The translations under genes and the position numbers were made by a program. A stretch of 64,000 nt of DNA, from positions 32,430 to 96,429 of the forward strand of contig JAMIFM010000013.1 of assembly GCA_035906255.1 (NCBI GenBank), written 5' to 3'. This document shows, piece after piece, positions 9,824-18,869 of the stretch. The first letter of the stretch is position 1; each line of letters starts with the position of its first letter. Below the pieces are notes generated by a model, which was given only the letters and a program-made list of their open reading frames with translations, had not been told where the DNA came from and searched no databases. Source of the stretch: SB11 sp035906255 (GTDB lineage Bacteria > Bacteroidota > Bacteroidia > UBA8524).

Positions 9824-11122
9824 TTATTTTTTAATCAGTTTTTGAGTGATGTTGTAACCGCCGTTTTCAAGGCTCATTACATAAATACCTGCGGGCAGGT
9901 AATCAACATTCACTTCGCTGGTATAGAAACCGGGAGCGTTTTCTAATGTATGAGTAGCAACTACTTTACCTGCTAAATCATATATTTTAAGGGTGTTGCT
10001 TATTGAATTGCTGCGGTTTTCAAACACTACGTTTACAGAAGTAGTTGTAGGGTTTGGATATACACCGAATGATGCAACAGTAGCAGCAGGGTTTACAGAA
10101 AGACCGTTTTGTACTTTTGTTTTGTTAAATACTGATTTACCGTTTCCTGAACCGCCAAAACCGGTGAAGTATATTTTCCATACTGAACCATCAGCCAATT
10201 GAACAAAGTATGCTAATGAATCGGTAAGTTTCCATGAGAAAGTACCGTTATCAAACACTTTCCAGTCAGAACCGATAATGTTCCTATACTCTTTGTAATC
10301 TCCGGCAGTTAGGTTAGCTACATCATACGTTAATTTGTTGATGCTTCTTTTTTCAGCAACTTTAACACCTTTGTTAGTAAGCACGCCCATAACAGGGTAG
10401 TAGCTTCCCGGAGGAGGCATAGTAATCCACTCGTGGTAGCGGGTAAACAACAAATCCCAATACTTAACGCTGTCAGGTTCTTGGTTCACATCAGTACCAT
10501 CAACAATAGAGTAGTAATCAAACAATTTAGCGTTGCCGTTGCTGGCTACGATAGAATCGGTTACTTCATTATTACCATCAACGTCAGCATATTTAAAATG
10601 CCATACGCCGTAGTTTTTGTCCATTATAAACAACTTCTTGTACACTTTGTTAGCACCGTTGGTGATTTCTAACAGGTATAACGAATCGCCCTCAACAATC
10701 TTGGTCACGGGATTGTAAATTCCCCAAGAAAAATCAGGGAAAGTACCTACGGCACGGTTAAATGCACCAAACTCCCATGATGTATCAGTGTTTTGGTATT
10801 CTAACCAGCCTTTGCAACCGGCAGTATCAAAAGTGCTCCAAGCAGTTTTGTCACCTTTTGGGTATAGGAACAACTTTGTACTGCGTTGAGCGTTTGCAGA
10901 GCTTACCGAATTAATAAAAATAGCATCGGTGCGGAAACCTGTGCGGAATGCAAGATCCCACGTGTTGTTGGCTACTTTTTTAACTTCGCCGTTTTTAAAA
11001 CTGTAGTAAACATTGCTGCCATAACCTGCTCCCATTAGAACTGAATCGGCAGTTTGTGCTGAAGCAGTAATAAATGGTGCAATGGCAACTAAAGTACAGA
11101 AGGTTTTTAGTAATTTCTTCAT
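9824..11122 (-). CDS. HmuY-like secreted protein with T9SS sorting domain
   Basis: This 432-residue protein has a cleavable signal (ITASAQ) and not a lipobox. Its body carries the same marks as the HmuY lipoprotein downstream of the receptor: an NTWDLAFRTGF strand near the N-terminus and KYWDLLFTRYHEW in the second half. The last ~75 residues form a type A T9SS sorting domain (FGVYPNPTTTSVNVVFEN ... LPAGIYVMSLENG ... QKLIKK). It is therefore predicted to be exported through T9SS and anchored or released at the surface, unlike its lipidated relative. It is the first gene of the cluster and has its own -7 box. Confidence 0.85.
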   Translation of the reverse strand: MKKLLKTFCTLVAIAPFITASAQTADSVLMGAGYGSNVYYSFKNGEVKKVANNTWDLAFRTGFRTDAIFINSVSSANAQRSTKLFLYPKGDKTAWSTFDTAGCKGWLEYQNTDTSWEFGAFNRAVGTFPDFSWGIYNPVTKIVEGDSLYLLEITNGANKVYKKLFIMDKNYGVWHFKYADVDGNNEVTDSIVASNGNAKLFDYYSIVDGTDVNQEPDSVKYWDLLFTRYHEWITMPPPGSYYPVMGVLTNKGVKVAEKRSINKLTYDVANLTAGDYKEYRNIIGSDWKVFDNGTFSWKLTDSLAYFVQLADGSVWKIYFTGFGGSGNGKSVFNKTKVQNGLSVNPAATVASFGVYPNPTTTSVNVVFENRSNSISNTLKIYDLAGKVVATHTLENAPGFYTSEVNVDYLPAGIYVMSLENGGYNITQKLIKK

Positions 11123-11150
11123 TACAATAAGAATAACTTTTAGTATGCCG

Positions 11151-11158
11151 CAAATGTA
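11151..11158 (-). promoter_or_regulatory. candidate -7 box for the HmuY-TonB-HmuY cluster
   Basis: TACATTTG on the minus strand fits TAnnTTTG and sits 28 nt before the start of the T9SS-tailed HmuY gene. No clear -33 box and no Fur-like dyad were recognised. Confidence 0.5.
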
Positions 11159-11241
11159 CCCCTACAGTCATTATTTAGAAAGATTATAAACTAAAATGAC
11201 GGTAATATGACAGAAGTTTGACAATAAGAAGACTGCCGTGT

Positions 11242-12465
11242 TTATTGGGCTTGAGGGTCACTTCCGTTATCGAGTGATTGTTTTGAGATGCCAAAAGCTG
11301 CTAAAAGAACTCCGCAAGTGCCTACTATAAAGGCTACAATGAATGATAGGGTAAAATCACCGGTGCCACGCACAAACATTCCGCTAATGGCTCCAAAAAA
11401 TGCAATGGCAAACAGGTTGACCGATTGTTGTATGGTGAAATCAGTTCCGGGGCTGGTGAGGCGACATTTATCCATCATAATGGTGAAGATGGTAACGCTT
11501 GATAATCCTGAAATAAATCCGTTGATTATTATTATGGCATACACCACTTCTATTTGCTGCCCGCTTTTGAATAAGAAGAAGCCTAATAAAGATACTACTT
11601 TAAGAGCTCCAAAACCCACCAAACTATTCTTGCGCCCCAGCTTTTCAATCAATACACCTGCCAGTACTGCCCCTGCAACCGATGCAGCATTACCCCATAT
11701 ACTCACTATGGATGCAATTTCGGTTTTGGTGTATCCCATCTCTAAAAACAACGATGGCAACAAGGTGCTTGCCAGCATTTGATTAGCTGTGTATATAACT
11801 ACAACCAGCAACCAAAAACGCATCCCTTTAATTTTAAAATACGATTTTACTTTGCTGAAACCGCCTTCTGTTGAAGGTTTGGGGGGATTAAAGTCTGTGG
11901 GCTTATAAAGTAATACGGGAATAAACGGAATTAGGAAAAATACCACAAACGACATCATTGCCCAGCTCCAGCCAAACTTATCAAATATGATAAGTATCAG
12001 TGCGCCGCCCAGCAATTCGCCCACATAATACCCGCCCATCTGAAAGGTGTTACCCAATCCGTGTTCGCGTTTAGGCAATGCTAATACGGCAAAAGCATCT
12101 ATCACTATATCTTGTGTGGCTGCAATGAGACTGAATAAGAAAAATGCGCCTAACACGGGTTGCAAATCTTCAGAAAATTGAAAGCTGGCCGCTATGCCTA
12201 AAGTGGCTGCCCCTATTACCTGAAAAAACAGTATGGTTTTGCGGATTTTAGGAAAGTTGTTTTCGCACCATTTATCAACCAGTGGTGCCCAAGTGAACTT
12301 AAACACCCAAGGCAACAACAGCATACTCATCATCGCACTTAGCGACTTATAGTCAACATTACCTTCTTTTAGCAGTAGCTGGAAACCGGTTTTGATAAAT
12401 GAAAACGGAACTGATTGTACTATGTATAGGCTTGCTAATACTACGTATTTGCGCGATAATCTCAT
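11242..12465 (-). CDS. MFS transporter, AmpG/RhtX-like
   Basis: A 407-residue integral membrane protein with about 12 hydrophobic segments. The N-terminal part (LASLYIVQSVPFSFIKTG, then LLPWVFKFTWAPLVDKWC) matches the AmpG / RhtX-FptX branch of the major facilitator superfamily, which imports muropeptides or ferric siderophores through the inner membrane. It lies 119 nt upstream of the heme-uptake-like cluster on the same strand, which slightly favours an iron or heme-related substrate over muropeptides, but the family call alone cannot decide. Confidence 0.85.
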   Translation of the reverse strand: MRLSRKYVVLASLYIVQSVPFSFIKTGFQLLLKEGNVDYKSLSAMMSMLLLPWVFKFTWAPLVDKWCENNFPKIRKTILFFQVIGAATLGIAASFQFSEDLQPVLGAFFLFSLIAATQDIVIDAFAVLALPKREHGLGNTFQMGGYYVGELLGGALILIIFDKFGWSWAMMSFVVFFLIPFIPVLLYKPTDFNPPKPSTEGGFSKVKSYFKIKGMRFWLLVVVIYTANQMLASTLLPSLFLEMGYTKTEIASIVSIWGNAASVAGAVLAGVLIEKLGRKNSLVGFGALKVVSLLGFFLFKSGQQIEVVYAIIIINGFISGLSSVTIFTIMMDKCRLTSPGTDFTIQQSVNLFAIAFFGAISGMFVRGTGDFTLSFIVAFIVGTCGVLLAAFGISKQSLDNGSDPQAQ

Positions 12466-12589
12466 CAGTTGTTAACTCCGTTCAAACGTTTGTGGGCGCG
12501 CGAAAATAGTTTAGAATTAGTTTAAATAAAAAGGTTTCTGAAAGTATTTGCAAAAGTTTCTCCGAAGTGCAAAAAAGTAGCACTACAGG

Positions 12590-13459
12590 CTACTTTAACA
12601 TCTTTTGGCGAAGCAATACTGTATCTCCTTTTGAAACAGTAATGTAATACATTCCGTTTGAAAGTTCTGCCACTTGTATAGCTTTAGTACCGTGTACTGT
12701 TTGGCTCAATTGTTCCCTGCCTGCAACATCTGCAATCGTTATTTGCAATGCTTCGGTTTCAGCTGTTTCTATTACCAGCATATCTGTAACAGGATTGGGA
12801 TATATTGAAATAGTAGCTGTTGAAGGACTATAAGTTCCTAATGAGGCGCACACATTCAACGTATCGCAAGCGGTATCAGCACATACAAGATTGTTATCAT
12901 ACAAGTAATACACGGCTAAACAAACGTTGTATTTCCCTGCTGAAGGAAAAGTATTTCTTGTATGTCCAACAGTGTCTGTATTACCGTCTCCAAAATCCCA
13001 TAAATAATTTAAGTGCAGTCCAACTGTGTTAGTGATAAAGTTGTACTTCAAGCAAGAATCAGGGTGCGAAACAGAATAAAGTAAATTAACCGCAGATGCC
13101 ACACACGTATCAAAATTCACCGTCACCTGCTTGCAGGCGGTATCTCTGCATACAGTATCCCCGTTAAGTTTCAGGTTAACGGCTAATAAACATACATTAT
13201 AATTTCCTTGTTTGATATAGCTGTGATTGGGAACTTTGGTGTAAACGGTATCCCCATCGCCGAAACTCCATCTGTAAATAGTGGCACTGTCTGTCCACAT
13301 GGACGTATTAGTAAACAGTGTTTTTCCAAACAAATCAGCAGTATCATCAGCAAACTCAAAATCAGCAGTATAGCCTATACATCCGGGTTGGGCAAAAGAA
13401 GTAAAAGGAGTTGCACACAGTAAAAGCATTACAAATGTAAGCAGTGCATTTTGTTTCAT
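12590..13459 (-). CDS. secreted PKD-domain protein with T9SS sorting domain
   Basis: This 289-residue protein starts with a signal peptide (MKQNALLTFVMLLL...SFAQ). Two PKD-like beta-sandwich repeats follow, each with a YRWSFGDGDT or YLWDFGDGNT core and evenly spaced cysteines (CLLAVNLKLNGDTVCRDTAC and CLAVYYLYDNNLVCADTAC). The end is a T9SS sorting domain (ISIYPNPVTDMLVIE ... LSNGMYYITVSKG ... RQKMLK). I use the ATG at 13459 because the signal peptide begins there and a promoter-like element lies just upstream, inside the longer frame. PKD modules usually mediate adhesion; no catalytic domain is present. Confidence 0.88.
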   Translation of the reverse strand: MKQNALLTFVMLLLCATPFTSFAQPGCIGYTADFEFADDTADLFGKTLFTNTSMWTDSATIYRWSFGDGDTVYTKVPNHSYIKQGNYNVCLLAVNLKLNGDTVCRDTACKQVTVNFDTCVASAVNLLYSVSHPDSCLKYNFITNTVGLHLNYLWDFGDGNTDTVGHTRNTFPSAGKYNVCLAVYYLYDNNLVCADTACDTLNVCASLGTYSPSTATISIYPNPVTDMLVIETAETEALQITIADVAGREQLSQTVHGTKAIQVAELSNGMYYITVSKGDTVLLRQKMLK

Positions 13460-13477
13460 AGTATTGTTTTGTTGCTG

Positions 13478-13509
13478 CAAATGTAGGCAAACATTGTGTT
13501 TAACGTCAA
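13478..13509 (-). promoter_or_regulatory. candidate promoter of the PKD/T9SS gene
   Basis: On the minus strand TTG (13507-13509), a 21-nt spacer and TACATTTG (13478-13485) fit the Bacteroidota -33 / -7 pattern. It lies between the M1 peptidase stop and the PKD start, so the PKD gene can be transcribed alone. Confidence 0.6.
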
Positions 13510-13511
13510 TC

Positions 13512-15137
13512 TTATTCAACATTTACTACTGTTACATAAAAATCGGGGTTCACTTCTACCTCTGCCGAAACCGTTTTATCAACCGACCATTGGGTAGTTG
13601 GCTTTATCAATGTTTCAACCCCGCCTATGGTTACTTTCAGGGGCATATCAAACCCGTCAATACAGTTGCTCCAACGGTATTTAAATGAGGTTCCTTCTAC
13701 CTTATATTCAAACGTTGGCACCCGTTTATCTCTTAAATATTGGTTAAAAAACATTGTAAGATTTTTACCTGTTTTTTCGGCAATAAAGCCTTCAATCTGC
13801 TGAGTGGTAACTGTTTGATGATAGAAAGCGGTATTAATACCGCGTAATAAATTAATCCAAACCGTATCATTATCAACCCACTGGCGAAGCGTGTGCAGCA
13901 TATTAGCTCCTTTAAAATACATATCGCCTGAGCCTTGATTGTTTACCCCATAAGCTCCAATAATGGGTCTGTCGTTGGCAATATTACTGCGCAACCCGCG
14001 TATGTATTCATAAGCGGCTTCTTTTCCGTGATGGTACTCAAGGTACACCGATTCTGAATAGCAGGTAAACCCTTCGTGTATCCACATATCGGCAATATCC
14101 TTGCAGGTAATGCTGTTGGCAAACCACTCGTGTCCTGATTCGTGTATAATAATAAAATCAAACAAATCACCTTGACCTGTACCGCTTAAATCTTTACCCA
14201 AATACCCGTTTTGATAGCCATTGCCATACGTAACGCTGCTTTGGTGTTCCATGCCTAAATACGGTACTTCAACCAATTTGTAACCGTCGGCATAAAACGG
14301 ATAAGGGCCAAAACGGTCTTCAAAAGCATCCAACATCAGTTTCACCTGTTCAAATTGCTTTTTAGCTTTGGTAAGATTATAAGGCAACACGTAATAATCG
14401 CAATCAAGTGTACCGTTTTTGCCTGCATATTTTTCTGAAAAATGGGCATAGCTGGCTATATTCATATTTACCCCGTAGTTATTAATAGGGTTTGATACAA
14501 ACCATGTATAAGTAGCCGTTGTATCTGTTTTTGTTACATTTCTAAGCCTGCCATTGGCAACCGCCGTCAACGCTTTTGATGTGGTAATGCTTATTTGCAT
14601 ACTATCAGGCTCATCGTAAGCATGGTCTTTGCAAGGCCACCAAAGGCTTGCTCCGTCGCCTTGGCAACTGGTAGCCACAAACGGTAGTCCGTTAGCATCT
14701 TTTTTCCACGTAAGACCGCCGCTCCAAGGTGGGTTGGGACTAATACGCGGTTTACCGCTAAAATACACCGTAACTGCATTTGTACTTTTACCGTCGTTGG
14801 TAACAGTAATCCAATACACATTGCCATCGCGGGTAAACGCAAGTTCTTTGCCCGCCTGAACTACCTTATCTACCTGCATGGGCGGTTGCAAGTCAATCTG
14901 TATCACATTCCCCTCAGCTAAGGGTTTGTAAACAATGGTATTTTGCCCTTTCAGCGTTTTCTCGCGTATATCAGGCATCAATTTCAAGTCATAATATACC
15001 AAGTCCCACCAAGACCTTTCAGGGGTAATGGTTCCCCGCAATGTGTCCTGCCTTGAAAAGAATTTCTTTTGCGCCCAAACGGCTTGTGATGAGCACACAA
15101 TAACCGCTAAAACAATGAATTTTATATTGCGTTTCAC
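13512..15137 (-). CDS. secreted M1-family zinc aminopeptidase
   Basis: The 541-residue protein has a signal peptide (FIVLAVIVCSSQAVWAQ) and a two-part M1 fold. The exopeptidase motif is YLGMEHQSS (GAMEN-like), and the zinc site is HESGHEWF with the third ligand Glu in MWIHEGFTCYSE. It lacks the long C-terminal helical domain of PepN and has no T9SS tail, so it is probably periplasmic or released by another route. Translation appears to begin with GTG. It follows the subtilisin-like gene by 20 nt, so the two are likely one operon for degradation of external protein. Confidence 0.93.
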   Translation of the reverse strand: MKRNIKFIVLAVIVCSSQAVWAQKKFFSRQDTLRGTITPERSWWDLVYYDLKLMPDIREKTLKGQNTIVYKPLAEGNVIQIDLQPPMQVDKVVQAGKELAFTRDGNVYWITVTNDGKSTNAVTVYFSGKPRISPNPPWSGGLTWKKDANGLPFVATSCQGDGASLWWPCKDHAYDEPDSMQISITTSKALTAVANGRLRNVTKTDTTATYTWFVSNPINNYGVNMNIASYAHFSEKYAGKNGTLDCDYYVLPYNLTKAKKQFEQVKLMLDAFEDRFGPYPFYADGYKLVEVPYLGMEHQSSVTYGNGYQNGYLGKDLSGTGQGDLFDFIIIHESGHEWFANSITCKDIADMWIHEGFTCYSESVYLEYHHGKEAAYEYIRGLRSNIANDRPIIGAYGVNNQGSGDMYFKGANMLHTLRQWVDNDTVWINLLRGINTAFYHQTVTTQQIEGFIAEKTGKNLTMFFNQYLRDKRVPTFEYKVEGTSFKYRWSNCIDGFDMPLKVTIGGVETLIKPTTQWSVDKTVSAEVEVNPDFYVTVVNVE

Positions 15138-15157
15138 AGTTGGTAATTGAGTTTAGG

Positions 15158-17419
15158 TTATTCAACAAGCATCTTTAATCCGGCATTATGGTGTTTGCCT
15201 GTAATGTGCAGCATATAAATACCTTTGGGCAAGTACGAAAAATCAAAAGCACGTTCGTGGCTTCCGCCCTCAACCTCCCATGTATCCGAAGCTACTAAGC
15301 TGCCTACGGTATTGTACACTTTGATTTCCAAGTTCTCGGTTTCCTCGGCCGTGTATCCAAGTGAAAATGTGCCCACATTGGGGTTAGGATATAATGTATA
15401 TACCACTGACTGGCTTTGCAGATTGTTTACCCCTGCCAGTACCAATGCTTTTTTCATAGCTCCGTAGGCATTTATTTTACCATGTCCCCAGTTGTTATTC
15501 CCTGCGGCAGGCAACTGGCCTGTGTAAATATCGGTAATGGCGGTTTCGAACAGTATGGTTTTAAGTTGCTGCGGAGTTAATGCGGGGTGTGCTTCTAACA
15601 ACAACGCTACAATGCCTGACGCTATAGGAGCTGATGCTGATGTACCCGTAAACTCGCCATAATAATATGTTTTGTTTGAAACGGGATGTACAAATGAGGC
15701 CACCAAGGCATCTTTGCTTGCACCGGTAGGCACATAATCAGCGTTGTATGAGTTTACTGAGCTTGCTATGGTAAGGCCGGGTGCTGCAATATCGGGTTTT
15801 ATACGTCCGTCAACCATTGGCCCCCTGCTTGAAAACGGGGTAAGCTGGTTGTTGGCGCTGTATGAACTGTAACTAAGAAACTGACCGCCAAGATTGGTGA
15901 AGCTGTTTTTTGAGGTATAAGCCCCTACCAACAATGCCGATTGGGCACTGCCCATATCGCTTACCGTATAAGCTGTATTGCCTGTGCTGGCAAATGATTT
16001 GCGTAAACTATCAAACTCACTGCTGAAACGGTACTTATAGCCATAATAATAGTATTCGTTCCAAACGTGCACAACCCCGTCTTTAGAAGTAAGAGTAACA
16101 CTCACACTGTCTTGTGATTTATTAAATACGTTGGTCATTAAACGGGGTTTACCGTTAAACTCAGCCAGCGAGGTAATAAACTCTACAAAACAAGTATCGG
16201 TGCCGTTGCTGCCAACAATAAAATGGTTATGAATATTATCGTCAAGGCAAATTGAGGGTGTTGAAGTGTGCGCGACTCCATTATGATACAGGGTAACTGT
16301 AGCGCAGATTTCTTTACCCGCTTCACCCCAAGCATCCACCCAAGTGCGTTTGTATGTAGCGGGGCTAAAGGTTAAAAACGTGGTTAGCATACTATCGGTA
16401 GCCGCAAATTTTTTAGCCAAGTGTATTTTTTCAATCCCATCATTACCTGCACTCATCACTATTATTTTTCCTTTGCCCGAAAGATTATCGCAGGCTTGAT
16501 TAAACAAGGTACTGCCATCGTGCGGCCCTGATTGAGAGCCCCAGCTAATATTAACTACTGCGGGCTTATTCACCGCATCTGCGTGTTTAAAAATATAATC
16601 CACCCCATCAATAAAATCACTGAAACCGCCCTGCATCCACTGTTGCTCGATACTATCACGACGCACACCCACAAAAACCAAATCGGCACCATAAGCCATT
16701 CCTCTGAATTTTCCGTTTGCAGGCCCGCCATATCCTGAACCTCCTGCTAAACCCGCCACAGCGGCTCCGTGCGTTTGCACTTTATTATCAGTACCTCGCG
16801 CCAGCAAACCTGCTTGGGTGGTTATTTCATTTCCATAAGCAAAGCCTGCGGGGGGAGTGCCGTTGGTATCTTGTTCCCATACTTTTGCAATGCGGTATTG
16901 AGTTCCTGCGGTATCAAAAAAAGTAGGATGGCTATAATCAAACCCAAAATCAATTATACCTACCACTACTCCTTTGCCGCTATATTTCATAGGCAGGTTA
17001 TACCCTGCATGAACAGAATCGGTGCGGGTGGTTTTGCGGGCAATATCTAATGTTGGAAAAACAGGCTCATCAATTTGTATGTAGGCTATGCCGCGTATTT
17101 TTACAAACTCCTGCACTTTTTCAATCGGTACACGAACCGTCCAAATATCTCCAGCCTTTGTACCCACAAGTGCCCCTATATTCTGCAACACAGGTTCAGC
17201 AACTTCTGCATTACCCACTTTAATCAATGCAGGTACAAACAACGTCCCGTTTGCGTGGGTTTTGTATATATACCCTTCGGGCAATTGTTGCGTTTCTATG
17301 TCTTTAACGTATTTGCGAGTAAGAGGAGATAGCTTTGGTAAGGGCTCCAAACTGTTTTGGGCAGCCAAATCGCCTAAAGAGAGTATAAATGCTATTGCAA
17401 GTATGTATAGTTTTTTCAT
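15158..17419 (-). CDS. subtilisin-like S8 serine protease with T9SS sorting domain
   Basis: This 753-residue exported protease has a signal peptide (MKKLYILAIAFILSL...AAQ), a propeptide-like region, and an S8 catalytic domain. The triad motifs are GIIDFGFDYSH (Asp), THGAAVAGLAGG (His) and FTGTSASAPIASG (Ser); the usual D-S/T-G is DFG here. A large insert (about residues 340-500) separates His and Ser, as in other Bacteroidota S8 enzymes. The tail is a T9SS sorting domain (YTLYPNPNVGTFSLGY ... LPKGIYMLHITG). I choose the ATG at 17419, which opens the signal peptide and lies after the candidate promoter. Confidence 0.93.
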   Translation of the reverse strand: MKKLYILAIAFILSLGDLAAQNSLEPLPKLSPLTRKYVKDIETQQLPEGYIYKTHANGTLFVPALIKVGNAEVAEPVLQNIGALVGTKAGDIWTVRVPIEKVQEFVKIRGIAYIQIDEPVFPTLDIARKTTRTDSVHAGYNLPMKYSGKGVVVGIIDFGFDYSHPTFFDTAGTQYRIAKVWEQDTNGTPPAGFAYGNEITTQAGLLARGTDNKVQTHGAAVAGLAGGSGYGGPANGKFRGMAYGADLVFVGVRRDSIEQQWMQGGFSDFIDGVDYIFKHADAVNKPAVVNISWGSQSGPHDGSTLFNQACDNLSGKGKIIVMSAGNDGIEKIHLAKKFAATDSMLTTFLTFSPATYKRTWVDAWGEAGKEICATVTLYHNGVAHTSTPSICLDDNIHNHFIVGSNGTDTCFVEFITSLAEFNGKPRLMTNVFNKSQDSVSVTLTSKDGVVHVWNEYYYYGYKYRFSSEFDSLRKSFASTGNTAYTVSDMGSAQSALLVGAYTSKNSFTNLGGQFLSYSSYSANNQLTPFSSRGPMVDGRIKPDIAAPGLTIASSVNSYNADYVPTGASKDALVASFVHPVSNKTYYYGEFTGTSASAPIASGIVALLLEAHPALTPQQLKTILFETAITDIYTGQLPAAGNNNWGHGKINAYGAMKKALVLAGVNNLQSQSVVYTLYPNPNVGTFSLGYTAEETENLEIKVYNTVGSLVASDTWEVEGGSHERAFDFSYLPKGIYMLHITGKHHNAGLKMLVE

Positions 17420-17438
17420 TCGTATAATCCTACCATAA

Positions 17439-17470
17439 CAAATGTATGAGATAACAAGGTTTACTTTCAA
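17439..17470 (-). promoter_or_regulatory. candidate promoter of the S8-M1 protease genes
   Basis: On the minus strand TTG (17468-17470), a 21-nt spacer and TACATTTG (17439-17446) fit the Bacteroidota promoter pattern, 19 nt before the protease start codon. Confidence 0.6.
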
Positions 17471-17486
17471 TTCTATGCCAAAATAA

Positions 17487-17514
17487 AAAAGGCTTCCCAA
17501 CCGGGAAGCCTTTT
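17487..17514 (-). terminator. terminator of the nqr operon
   Basis: A 12-bp perfect stem, AAAAGGCTTCCC with its complement, closes a 4-nt loop. On the minus strand it is followed by a T-rich run, 20 nt after the nqrF stop. Confidence 0.95.
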
Positions 17515-17534
17515 ACTATCATAAAAACGGTGTA

Positions 17535-18851
17535 TTAACCGCCAAAATCGTCAAACGAAACATTTTCTTTAGGTACACCCCAATCGTCGCACATTTTTAA
17601 TACGGCGGCGTTCATCATAGGAGGCCCGCAGAAATAGTACTCAATATCTTCAGGTGCTGAGTGCTTGCTCAAGTATTGGTCAATCAATGCTTGGTGCACA
17701 AAGCCCACAAAGCCGTCACCTTCGCGGTCGTTAACATCTTTCTTAGCCACCCAGTTATCTTCGGGCAATGGCTCTGAAAGCACTACATAGAAACGGAAGT
17801 TAGGGAACTCTTTTTCTATTTGTTTGAAATCGTCCATGTAGAACAATTCACGTTTTGAACGGCCACCGTACCAGTAGGTTACTTTACGGTTGGTATTTTT
17901 TAAGGTATGGAATAAATGGAACAGGTGTGAGCGTAATGGGGCCATACCTGCACCACCGCCAATATAAATCATTTCGGCACCGGTTTCTTTAATAAAGAAC
18001 TCACCGTAAGGGCCTGAAATGGTTACTTTATCGCCGGGTTTGCAGTTAAATACATACGACGAGCAGATACCGGGATTTACATCCATCCACTTATTGGCAG
18101 CCCTGTCCCAAGGCGGGGTAGCAATACGTATATTAAGCATGATGATATTACCTTCGGCGGGGTGGTTGGCCATTGAGTATGCACGGAAAATAGGCTCGGG
18201 GTTTTTCATTTTCAAATCCCACAGCTTAAATTTATCCCACTCGCCTTGAAACTCATCAGCAGGTTTACCCATACGGGGATGTGAAGTGATGTCGATATTC
18301 TTAAAATTCACTTCGCATTCAGGCACGTCCACTTGTATGTATCCGCCCGCTTCAAAGTGCATATTTTCACCTTCGGGCAGTTTTACCACAAATTCTTTAA
18401 TAAACGAAGCCACGTTGTAGTTACTCACTACTTCGCACTCCCATTTTTTGATACCAAATACCTCTTCAGGTACTTTTATCTTCATATCGTTCTTCACCTT
18501 CACTTGGCAAGCCAAACGCCAATGCTCTTTTTGCATACGACGGTTAAGGTGTCCGGTTTCAGTAGGCAATACATCACCTCCGCCTTCAAACACCTGGCAT
18601 TTGCACATAGCACAAGTACCACCGCCACCGCACGCTGAGGGAAGGAACAGTTTTTCGTTAGAAAGAGCCGACAGTAATGAACCGCCTGCGGGTATATTGA
18701 TGGTTTTTTCTCCGTTAATCTCAATCTTAACATCGCCTTGCTGCACCAGCTTTTTAGCGGCTACTTGCAGCACAACTACCAATAGTATAATTACTAATGT
18801 AAATACTACGGCACTTGATACTATAATAGTGGGGTCTATTGCTAATAACAT
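17535..18851 (-). CDS. nqrF: Na+-NQR subunit F (NADH dehydrogenase, 2Fe-2S/FAD)
   Basis: NqrF is the electron entry subunit of the Na+-translocating NADH:quinone oxidoreductase: NADH passes electrons to FAD and then to a 2Fe-2S cluster. The 438-residue protein has one N-terminal membrane helix, a ferredoxin domain (ligands in SACGGGGTCAMCKC and LACQVKV), an FAD domain (RAYSMANHPAEG) and a C-terminal NADH domain (YIGGGAGMAPLRSH, ending in FDDFGG as is usual). It is the last gene of the complete operon, 18 nt after nqrE. Confidence 0.98.
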   Translation of the reverse strand: MLLAIDPTIIVSSAVVFTLVIILLVVVLQVAAKKLVQQGDVKIEINGEKTINIPAGGSLLSALSNEKLFLPSACGGGGTCAMCKCQVFEGGGDVLPTETGHLNRRMQKEHWRLACQVKVKNDMKIKVPEEVFGIKKWECEVVSNYNVASFIKEFVVKLPEGENMHFEAGGYIQVDVPECEVNFKNIDITSHPRMGKPADEFQGEWDKFKLWDLKMKNPEPIFRAYSMANHPAEGNIIMLNIRIATPPWDRAANKWMDVNPGICSSYVFNCKPGDKVTISGPYGEFFIKETGAEMIYIGGGAGMAPLRSHLFHLFHTLKNTNRKVTYWYGGRSKRELFYMDDFKQIEKEFPNFRFYVVLSEPLPEDNWVAKKDVNDREGDGFVGFVHQALIDQYLSKHSAPEDIEYYFCGPPMMNAAVLKMCDDWGVPKENVSFDDFGG

Positions 18852-18869
18852 ACTTAAATTCTGATTGTA

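Noticed and set aside
11288..11782. Plus-strand open frame of 164 codons opposite the MFS gene
   Set aside because: Antisense to a clear membrane transporter; its composition is the reverse image of membrane helices.
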